From Enoplolaimus lenunculus (taxonomy: Eukaryota; Nematoda; Enoplea; Enoplida; Thoracostomopsidae), in NCBI GenBank assembly GCA_030248215.1, contig JASANG010001037.1, positions 62,001-126,000 of the forward strand: a stretch of 64,000 bases of DNA, in the 5' to 3' direction. The position numbers and the translations under genes were made by a program. Each line of letters begins with the position of its first letter. The first letter of the stretch is position 1. Of the stretch, positions 33,701 through 45,700 are shown one piece after another. The notes beneath the pieces were generated by a model. It was not told the origin of the DNA. It saw nothing but the letters and a program-made list of their open reading frames with translations, and ran no database searches.

Positions 33701-36700
33701 TGAGTCGCACGTTTGACTTTGGCAGAGTCGAAATTGACTCAGTTTGTGTAGTCTCGTCGAGCCTATTTTGGAGAGAGTCAATTTGAGTCCCTATTTTTAG
33801 CAGTGTAGGCCTCGACCTACCCGTTTTCATCAAGTACTGTCACTGATGAATCGCCGTTGCCATTGTTTACAGAACAACTGTGAACTCGCATGCAAAACAT
33901 ATCTAAAATTAACTTGGTTCAGTCGATCAGTCGAATCAAGAGTCGATAATGACTCTCGACAAGAGCGTACAACTGAAGAAATACTCCGTGGTACTAAATG
34001 TACCGCCAGGAGTGGCGTTTTTCACCTACACCCGTTACTTTGAGGGCGTCGCTGTCACATGTAATTACCCTAAATTAAACTAGCAGAGCGTTTTTGGTGC
34101 CGGATACATACAGTGCCATCGTTCGCGCAGGCTGTACCACATTTGTAATAAACAAGCGGGGTCGGTCAACAACGCAACGGCCGGTGGTACATTTTGTACC
34201 ATGCGGAATCCTGAGAATTGTTGAGCGAAGCTCGGAGTTTCGCGAAGCCTTTTATGTTTTGTACTAGGGGTCGAAAGGTGGATGTCCGTCCGTCCGTCCG
34301 TCCGTCTGTCTGTCCGTCTGTCCGTCTGTCCGTCCGAAAAGAATCTCAGGAACGGCTGAACCGATTTCGATAAACTTTGTTTTGTTTGAAAGCCAATTAT
34401 CCTGGAGTGTTAACCTCGCATTGGGGTATTAAAATTTTAAGCCATTTATTAGCTACAGGCTAATTTGCATAATTAATTTAGCCTAAATTAGGACTTTCCA
34501 CAATACTTCACTAACTAGTACAGTTAGAAGCAATCTAATTTTAGCATTAAACGGTTTTTGGATGCGAGATATCTGCGTAGACTGTTTACAAACCCCTAAA
34601 ACAGATAACTGAGCAGTTAGCTAATAGATAATTTGCATATTAGCATAGTTTATACGCCTAAATTAGGACTTTTTACAATATTTCACTAATTATTACAGTT
34701 AGAAGTAATATAATTTAAGCACTAAAGGGTTTTTAGGTGCGAGGAATTTGAATCAATTGTTTACAAACGTGAAAAACCGATAAAAAAGTAGTTAGCTAAT
34801 AGAAAATTTGCATGTAAGCATAGTTGATAAGCCTAAATTAGGCGCTTTTACAATGTTTCACTAATTATTAGGGTTACAAGCAATCTAATTTCAGCAATAT
34901 TGGGTTTTTAGGTGCGAGGAATCTGAAGAAATTGTCTACAAACCTTTAAAAGCGATTATCGAATAGTTAGCTAATAGATGATTTGCATATTTGCTTAATT
35001 GACGAGACAAAATTAGGACTTTTTAAATTATTCCAATATATAATTATTAGGGTGGTTGAAGGGTTTTTGGGTGCGAGGAATCTGAGGAAATTGCATACAA
35101 ACCTCCAAAAACGATAAATGAATAGTTAGCTAATAGTTAATTTGCATATTAGCTTAATTGACAAGACAAAATTAGGACTTTTTAAATTATTCCAAAAATT
35201 ATAGGGTGGCTGAAGGGTTTTTGGGTGCGAGGAATCTGAGGAAATTGCTTACAAACCTCCAAAACCGATAAATGAATAGTTAGCTAATAACTAATTTGCA
35301 TATTACCTTAATTGCTTACGTGTGTTCGAGATTCGCTCAATAAATGTAGTCCCACTACGACTGGTATAATATTGTACCAAGCACTTTTAGTCAAATTAAG
35401 AGTCGAAATGACCCCCGATAAGAGTGTACAACTGAAAAAATATTCCGTAAAATTAATGTGCAGCTGGGCATTGCGATTTTGGCCGCCCCCCCTTATTCAG
35501 GAGGGGGTACTTAACACATGGAACGGTAGAATACGCATAGGTTTTAAAAGCATAAGGCGATTAACTTTACCATATTGAATATTTTAACATCTGAAATTGA
35601 GAGAACAGTTCAACTGTTCTCATTTTCCTAAATAGTGCGGGGTAGGCTAGAAACATAACGTGTGCTGGGTACATTCTTTTGTGAACAGAATGTACCCAGT
35701 TGCACACAGAATGTACTCTGTTGCATACTCTTGTTGAAATGGTCAATTCTTGGTCGAATTAAGTACAGCCTTATATGTTCTCGGGCCGTATTTTGAAATG
35801 AGTATTGCACCTATCACTAGTTCGCGATCAGTTGACAAATTGACAACCTCCTGCAATAGACACGGTCGTAGTGGAAACTAAATCCGAATACTGATAAAGT
35901 TGCTACGGATCTGAAGAAGCACAGCCGAAAGTAAGCGGCTCGAGGACCCCTCACAAACCAGGTGAATGGACCCCTTTGACATAGGTCGACCTTTTGCACA
36001 TCGCCATCCGCCATGACACCAAACGCTATCAAAAGTACAGCGTAGCGTTTGTCTGTATTAAAACAGTGATAAGCCGTGGCCAGGAAAACTCATTACCGTT
36101 GGAGAACGCGCTTTTTGTTGGATGAATTGATAACCCAGTTAAAATTGTGAACACAAATCAGCGGAATGAAATGCACTGAAGTCAGGCGCCTAGCTGGCTT
36201 AGCTTTCTGGGGGGTAAAAATCAAGTGTTTTCGTTGACTTTACAAGCAAGGTTAAATGTTTTCTGGGGGGGCGCAAATTGGCTATGAACCCGCGCGAAGA
36301 TGCTAAAATTTGTTTAAACTTGATATAATAGGCGTTTACAAGACTATATAAGAATTAAAGTTTGCTTCCGCGTAAAGCGTCAAGGTTTTTTGCATTTCAA
36401 ATCATTCAAGGAAGTTTTGCGTGAAAAGCAACGCTTTCAAACGTTCATTATAAGTATTTAGTATCGTTTGGTTTCAGTTAAGCTTTGTTTACATATTAGT
36501 TCAACCAGACTTCACTTGAGGTAAGGTTCCGGCTATTTTTCCGCTAAGAATATGCAGTGGCGGATCCAGGATCTCAAAATGGGGGGGCCAAAATTTCACA
36601 GGTAATAAACTTATTTTAGACCCACACACAAACCACGAACTATTGCCATAAAATTGACTTCTTTAGGTTCGTTCCATTGGGATGAATCACAAATAAAACT

Positions 36701-39700
36701 AACGCATCAACGCAATTTAGATCTAAACAACAGGGTGGTAACCTAAGTTCGAATTTGGTTGCCAAAAGGCACAAATTTAAAGGCACCTGCTTATGCTATT
36801 GTGTATAAAACAGAGAATTGTCACTCTATATAATTTTTGTCGAAATGCTGTTGGGGGGGCACGGACGGGGTGGCCCCCCATGGATCCGCCATTGAGAATA
36901 TGATATATTTATTACTGTATGTCCAACTTAGGTTTTGATGTTGAAAAGTCAACAACTACAAATCAAACCATCGCACGAATTTGGCAGTTTTAAACGCAAG
37001 CTTAACCAAAATTACCTGGTTGCGTTGTTTCACAACTCCATTTGTGAAATATAGCATCGCCCACTTTTGCATACCGAAGTCGAACACCGTTCAAGCCACC
37101 GCGAAGGATTTCATACTGACACCGAGGCATTTCGGCTTCACTCGAAAGGGACATTGTTGTAAGCATGCTAAAATAAATTAATATTTCAAAAAAGATACAA
37201 TAGAGGCAAATGCACTAAAATCATTAAAGTATTTTTTGTATAATTGAAAAAATCTTGCAAATCATAAATAACTGATAGGATTCCAGCTAACTTACGAGCG
37301 GTAGAACGACCACAAGGTAACTCCTTTTAACAAGACACTTAAGCATTACCTCACATCAAACGAACTGGTGACAGTTTTCTTGGACTCCATATAAAAACAC
37401 GCCAAACGATAAACTCTATCAACTTTTGTAATAAACAACGGATGAAAACTAATCACTATTGTTGCTTCGATTGCCATACCCCGTGGACTAGCCTGAAAGA
37501 ACAAAATACATGACTTCGGGATCTCAGTTATGATTTTTAAATACTTGTAGGTTTTATTGTTAAATATCTAGCACCTGAGGTGTAAATTGATACGTTGTTA
37601 TATAGTGGCGTATAGGGAAAAATTTTGGTAGGGGGCAGCTGCCTCTGAGCGATTTTTTTAAAAAATTTTAAGGAATTTTCTTAACTTATTCATGTTCGTC
37701 TAAGTCTATAAAAGGTAAATTTTTTCTTTTTGGTATCAATTTCGGGGGTAGGTGTTAGTTTATACCTCCTTTTATGTGTTCATGTGGTATTGATGGTTCA
37801 GAAATAATCGGTTTTCGGATTTGTTGATTATTCATACTTTTGAAAAATAGAGCGAATAGGGTTTGAATGGCGTTTTTCTGTACATGTTTCCAATGAATGG
37901 TGCACAATCTCGGATCCACTAAACATAAATTTGTTGAATTGACTGTTTTGGTAGGCTTGATGTTCAAAATGTTGGGCGGCTGTGGTTGTGGTAGTATAAC
38001 TGAGTGAAACTGGCTGATACTAGAAAATTAGGAGAGGAAGAAAAAACAGAGAAACAGAAACTGTGTCTCCGGAAATTTTCTCAAGAAGCAATTTACAAAT
38101 TCAGATTATTTTTGTTATCTAGTTAAATATTTTCAAAAAAACAGTTTTGACGATGTTTTAAGCCGTATGCCCCCGAAATAGCAGATTGAGGCAATTATTG
38201 TGTGCAATTTTGGTGTGCTTCAAATATCAACTTGTTGTGCTTTGAGTGGTTATTCAAAATTTGTGAAATGTTCTAAACCGACGATTGAAACGCTAATTTT
38301 CTAAATACTTGTGCTTGGGAAAGTTGCGTGCCGAATTATGTAAGATTTCCTGTAATTTATGGTCTAAATTTTTGGTTCAATTCAAAATATCGTTTTGTAA
38401 GCTGCGGCTTGAATCATTCTACTAATTTTGTGCAATTTTTGTTAACAAAACTAAAGGATAAAAATTATTCAACATGGCTGTTTTAATCTAAAATCAGAAT
38501 TTTTGCGTATTTTCACGAAATTAAGCCTTTAAATTTGCTCGAAAAAATATTATTTTAGCTGAATTTTGTTATTGTTAAGTTTGGAATTAATTGTGAATAT
38601 TTCCGCGATCCACGAGAACAAGGCGACCTTTCAATTTTCGCATATAAAAGCGCTCGCTACATGTGCTATGGGGCTCACTTGTTGACGACTGTAGAGTGCT
38701 GTTTGGTGCATTTTGAATCGGTTGTAGTTCAGGACTTATTTACTTTTCGCACTTGAATTGTGTCTATTTGATTGAGATTTCGTGTTGAAAGCACGGGACG
38801 AATTTTTCTGAATTTCCTGATAGTTAATTTGAATCTGGTGCGAACTGAGTAGTCGTAAGAGCCCCCGAGTTAATCGATAGTTGGAATTATTCTGTGAGTT
38901 TTGGGCTGTTTTAGAATTTACTTGAAATACTTGGAATCCTCTCATAGGAGCCTGAATCGATTTGTTTTATTTGTACTTATGTGCAGTCGTGTGGTACGGA
39001 ATTTTCGAAGCTCGTTGTGTAATTTTGTTGGAAATTTTGGGTTGACAATTTGTAGCAAACCTATCAGTCTGAACCGAGTGTATTTGTGATTTATCTGTCA
39101 TTAGAGCTGGGAACGTCTTCTATTTTTTTGGGCGTGGGAGTTACTGACGCGCCGGACTATTTTGGGGCTTATCATAGTAGACTTATTTTTGGAGTTTGAG
39201 AGATTCTGCTCAATTTAGTAACCGCAAATTTCGGAAGGCGTTCTTTGGAGTGCCGACCGTAGTTAGTAGTGTTACATTTGGAGGTCCCACCGAGATCCAA
39301 TTTTCCTAATTGGTAAACGAAATCTGATTGCTGCTTTGTTTGAGTGCTAGCCTTTATCCTTAACGGAAGTTTCTTTAAAATATTTTTTGAAAATTACGGC
39401 GCGCTACCAATTACGTAGTATCGGTGTTTTAGAATCCAGTGACGACGACTCTGAATTTTCTGAACCCCTTGACAGCAACTCTCACCTAGCTTTACTAAGC
39501 CCAAGCATGGATAATATCACTAGAAATATAGCACAGCTAGATGCTGTGGTCAAGGATCTTGCGAATCGTGTAGATGATGGCTTGAAAGGATTAAGTGATG
39601 ATTTTGATTTAATTTCGCAACGCGTACGTTTCGGCACCGAACCTGATTTGGCAATTACGTTTTTTCGTGGTGATTTAACGGGGTCTGATTTTAAGAGTTG

Positions 39701-42700
39701 GATTGAAACTTTTAATACGTATTGCAATGCTCGTTTAATTGATGACGATATGAAACTTAAGGTATTGCCGGCTTATTTAAAAGACCGGGCTAAGGATGCC
39801 TATGAGCGAGTGCCAGAGCAATCTAAGCGTCGTTTCACTGATCTAGTACCAGCCTTAGAGGCTCAGCTAACAACACCTGAGTGGATTATGTATCATGAAG
39901 CAGCTCTTGAACAGCGGCATCAGTTACCTGGTGAAAGCGTTGCGGCCTATTTAAAGGCTATTAAGAATGCGTGTAAAAGCGTGTACCCAAATTTGGACAA
40001 CGCTTCGTTTGACCGCAGAGTCGTACATAGATTTTTTGGCGGTCTACTTCCTACTGAAGCTAAGCTGGAAGTTTTCCGTGATATGCCTAAAACACTGAAG
40101 GAGGCAGAGGACTTAGCTCAGCGCCTAGATATGCAGTCTCTACTCTGTGGAAAACCAATAGGTATTGCTCCATTGAACATGTCCGTGCCTCCTCCAAAGC
40201 AAACATTGCATACACTTGCTCGAGGTGTTCAGCTTCTTGCAAATAATCAAAAACAGCTAATACAGGACATGCGTAGAAATACATTTAGGAATCCAAGGCA
40301 ATGGAACGGCATACAAGCGTTTGATAGAAATAGAGTTCCACCGAATAGAGGTCCACCAAACCAAAATTCTCAAAACACCCGTTCTACTTTTAATACAAAT
40401 TTTTCACCACGTGGCCCAAAATGTTTTAACTGCGGGAAGATAGGGCACTTAGCGGCGGCATGTCTGTTACGAAATGGCAACTTTTCTAAGAATAACCAAC
40501 AACAGCTTACAAATAATTTTAGTCGCCCAGCGTCTCGAACTAATTTTTCTTGTAATAATGTCAGTCGGCCCATGCGACCCAATATTCCTAATTTGCCCAC
40601 GTTGCCGCCTGTCCCGCCAGATAAATCCGTTGTAGCCACCACCCTGGTATCTCGCGATTCTAACGCAGTTCATTCCGACTGTGCTTCTCCTCAAGAAATT
40701 GTGCGCCTTAAGAAAGAAGTTGATACTTTACGTAGTCAAAACGCACTTCTGGTGGAGAAGTCATTTCCAAATTTTGTTGGGTTAGTACAGGCTGCGCAGA
40801 GTTTTTCAAGTTAGTCTACTCAAACGGAGGGTTATGGATTAAGCCGAAACCTTAATTCAGATAGTAATTTCCAAGATCTCGCATTTAGAACCAAAAATAC
40901 TGGCCCTACAGCAAGGAATCCAACTTTTGAATGATGAGGTTGGAGAAAATCTAGAGGCCATTCATAAACTTGACATCAATCAGCAGAGAGTGTTTGCAAT
41001 TACCCACGACATTCAAAAGTATGTGGAACAGACCCGCATTACCATGATGTGCAGTTTAACTGAAGCAGTTACATTTTCCCACTTTATTTCTCAATCGAAT
41101 CAATTTATAAACGGGATACGTAAAGTTTTAGATGCTTTGGTACTTGCTAGTGATAGCGGGCTTTTGTCCGCAGCTATTATGACTGCCGGCCAAATTAAAC
41201 AGCTTGTTAAGAAAGAGCCGCATTTGAGAGATACTTTCTATCACTTTGTTAAGGTATACCCTGTGCTGACGGACATCCGAAAAACCAAGTTTGGGGTAAT
41301 TTCAGAAATCCCACGCATAAAATTTAAGAACGTATTGCCGCTTATGCGTGTTATAAATGTTGGGTTTAATGTTCCTTCAGAACAAGCTACTGCACGCTTC
41401 GCCCTACCAAAATTTGTTACTTATGATCGAATGTTTAGCAAAGGGTTTTACCATGAAGTAAAGTCGAAAGACTGTGACCAACGTACTGGTTTATGGTATT
41501 GTGGGTTAGAAGCCTTACCTACTAGTGACGCAGACAGCTGTTTTAGGGACATGCATCAATCGATTTTACGTAACGATAGTTGTGCAATTGAGTTTAAGCA
41601 AATGTCAGCAGGGACCCATATTGAAACAACTCGTGCAGGGTTACTAGTGCGTACCTCCTTAGATAGTATTAAGCTTACGCGAGCCCAGCTATTGGCTCCA
41701 TCGTCTAAGATGCAAACGATACGTGTGCCCGATCATGGTGTTATGTTTTTTCCATTTGTAAACTTTAGCATGCTTATCGTGGGAGACCGAGTTGTCATGT
41801 CAAATTCTCGGCCAGCCTCAAAATTTGAGATTGCGCCTGAGATTGAGTATAATTTTACTTTACATCAAGACATGGTCCTGCCACCAGTTTGGGGTAGTCT
41901 AGATACGGTTGAGTACCAGTCTAACTTGTCTCGACAGCGGATAAGGAGATAACTATTGCATCTGACAACAAGTTCTGATATTAATTTACCCTATAGCGAT
42001 TTGCTGAGTTATGCAACTGTTGGAATACTCATTGTAGTGACGAGCATAGGTATTATGTATGTGTGGTATTGTAAAGGTTTCAAATATTTATGCTGTTGCT
42101 GTAAAGTAAGCGCAGACGAGCAGTCCCTGCCAATGCAGGTCATATATAGGCCCCAACGCCCCAAATTTTCTGAGTTACCGGAACGTCCTACCTCGAATAA
42201 ACAATATAGGGTTGTATTAGGAAAACGGAAACGGACTCTAAAATTTTCGACAAATCTTTCCTCGATTCCTGAGTCGGTTGAGACAGTTTTGACTATAGGC
42301 CGTTCGCCTTCGGATATTGAAATTAGTATCGATGAAATGCTTGTGCGTGCTGTCATTGACACTGGAAGTAACATTACTGTTATGTCGTCAGAAACATTTC
42401 GTAAATTAAATAAACCGGAATCAGTCTTGGTCCCCGTACCGGCTACTACTGCTGTTGAAGTTACTGGCCATGCATTGCCTTTGAAGGGAGCTGTTAAGGT
42501 CGATGTTGAGATAGGCTCTAAATCTCTACCTTTTCATGTGTATGTATCGGAAGAGTGCGCCCATCCGGCAATATTAGGGGTTGATTTGCTAAGGCAATTT
42601 GGTACTGTTAGTCTTAATTACGATACTGGGTTGGTTAAACTTGGCAGTATGCAGTTAAAAATGGGACATGATTCTAGTCATGACGTGCGACTACCAGATA

Positions 42701-45700
42701 ATACTCTTATCCCTTCGCGCTCTGAAGTAATTATTCCATGCTCTGTGAACGGATTTAAATGTGAGGGTGATTTATATTTCGAGCCAAATACAAATCTTAT
42801 TAAGTTATATGGTTTAAATGCGGTCGAATTAATAGTAAGTAATGCAGATAATGTAGTTATTCCTGTTAGACTGCTTAACATGTCAAATTCTCCGGTTCAG
42901 TTTTATAAGGGCATGACTGTTGGCACTGTTGAATCTATAAATACTAGTGTGTTACCAACGGTATTGAATTTGCAATCTCCCCCTCAGTACCCAGATTTTA
43001 ATTTACTAGCGGAGTTGAATTTGAATGAATGTGACATTACGGAAACGGAAAAAGCTAAGTTAATTGAGTTTTTCCGTGAGTTTGAAGATGTTTTTGCTAA
43101 ACATGACTATGACTGTGGGACAATTACCGTAGTAGAGCACTTCATTCACACAGGAGATGCAGTTCCGATTAAGCAACGTCCTTATCGTGTACCGTTTCAG
43201 TCTAAGGCTAAGGTCGATACGGAGTTGGGAAATATGCTACGTTATGGAATTATTGAACCCTCTACCAGCCCATGGGCTAGTCCAATGGTTGTGCTTAAAA
43301 AGAAAGATGGGAAGTCCTTACGCATTTGTATTGATTACCGCAAATTGAATGCCGTAACCAAGAAGGATTGTTTTCCGCTTCCTAATATTAACGATTTGCT
43401 TGGATGTATTGGAAAAGCTAAGTATTTTAGTGTAATGGATTTAATATCTGGTTATTGGCAAGTGCCTATGGCACCTGATTCCGTTGAAAAAACGGTTTTT
43501 ATTACTCCTGCTGGTTTATACCAGTTTACAAAAATGCCCTTTGGGTTATGTAATGCTCCTGCTACGTTCCAACGTACACTTGAGGCCACATTACGGGGAC
43601 TAGTTGAACGAATTTGTCTTATTTACATTGATGACATTTGTGTTTTCTCTGAAACATTTGACGAACATCTCAGACGCTTGCGTCTAGTGTTCGAACGTTT
43701 GCGTGATGTGGGTTTGAAAGTTAAGCCATCTAAATGTAACTTCTTAAGAAAAGAAGTCCCGTACCTTGGTCATATTATTTCTGCAAATGGCTTGATGCCG
43801 GACCCTAAAAAGATCGAGGCAGTAGAGCGTTATCCTACACTCGTTGACATTACCACGGTACGAGGATTTCTAGGCTTCTGTAGCTATTATCGCCGGTTTA
43901 TAAAAGACTTCGCTACCATTGCTAAGCCACTTAGTCAATTAACAAGTACTTTAAAACCTTTTAAATGGAACAATGAGGCAGAGAAAGCCTTTCAATTGTT
44001 GAAATTGAAACTTATGTCGCCACCAATTTTACAGATAGCGGATCCTAATAAACCATATATACTGGAAACTGACGCTAGTGGCAAAGCAATAGGAGCTGTG
44101 TTGTCTCAAATGAATGAGGACGGCAAAGTGCACCCAATAGCTTATGGAAGTCGGTTACTTCAAAAAGCCGAACGAAATTATACCACTACTGAGCTAGAGG
44201 CTTTAGCTGTTGTTTATTTTATGAAATATTTTCGTAATTATATTTACGGTCAACCAGTCACAATTGTAACTGATCACTCAGCACTCCGTTGGTTGTTGAC
44301 TAATAAGAATGCATCAGGCAGGTTACAACGTTGGGCGCTAGCTCTTAGTGAGTATGATTTCACGGTACAACATCGTGCTGGGAAAAATATGGCGCATGTA
44401 GATGCGCTTTCACGGACTGAAATAGCTAAGACAACTGAGTCGTTAGAGGAAGAAGATATTAAATTTGCATATACTGTAACTAACTTCGAAAACTATACTA
44501 AAGAAATCGAGCCGCGTGAAATAGAATTCGCAGAGAAACAGGATCAAGATGCCGAGATAAAACCTTTGAAAGATTACCTTCAGTCTGGTAAACATCCGGA
44601 TGATTCGAAATTAATTACTCATTTCGCATTGGTACAACCGCGGTACGTAATAAGAAATGGTTTATTGTATCATCATTATCCAGTCCCTCGATATCGGTCT
44701 GGGGTTTTGTGGGAACAGTTAGTTGTTCCGTTTTCTATGCGGGAAGAACTGTTATCTGCACATCACGATGATGTGATTGGTGGTCAGCATCTTGGAATTG
44801 CAAAAACATATCACAAATTATTACCTAAGTATTACTGGGAGGGTATGTATAGAGACGTAGTCAAATGGTGTAATGCTTGTATTGAATGTAGTAAACGCAA
44901 GCCGGGAGGAGCTAAACCTAAGGCCCCACTGAATCCTATACCTACTACTCAACCAAATTATTCTTATCATGTGGATGTTCTTGGTCCGTTGCCACAAACA
45001 TATAACGGCAATAAATATGTAGTCATTTTTATTGACCGTTTTACTAAGTATCTTGAAGCGGTATGCACACCGGATCAAAAGGCTACCACCATTGCGAAAT
45101 TGTTCATGACTGAAATCGTTTGCCGACATTCCGCTTCGTTTGAGTTAATTAGTGATAATGCGCCTAACTTTAGAAGCGAATTAGTAGATCAAATTTGTAA
45201 GATAACAGGAACTAGAAAGGTATTTTCTACACCATATAGGCCGCAGACAAATGGAGTTGTCGAGCGTATTAACCGCACGTTAATGAACATGGTTTCACAA
45301 TATGTGGATAGTGCACAAAGCACGTGGGATGAATTCGTCCCATTTGCCTGTTTTGCCTATCGTGTGAGTATTAATGAATCAACTAGATTCAGCCCGTTTG
45401 AATTGGTTTACGGACGCCAACCCCGATTACCATTAGATGTTGCATTACCGATAAGTAATGTAAATTACTTGGATGAGGAAGATTGCTTTAGAGATATTCA
45501 GCTGACATTGAAAGCTGCGTGGAGCCTCGCAAAGGAAAACATTGAAACTGCTCAGGCTTATATGAAGCTATACCATGATCGTAAAGCCGCTGAACCACGC
45601 TACTTTCAGGGTCAGAAAGTACTGTTGCACGTACCATTTCAAAAAAAGGGAAAATCTAAGAAGTTGGGCCAAGAATGGCATGGCTTGTATGAAATTCTCG

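Noticed and set aside
35817-36032. 71-codon minus-strand open frame as a gene of its own
   Set aside because: Only its first part reads like ZP-C; the rest has no motif, so it is treated as a tentative exon plus intron.
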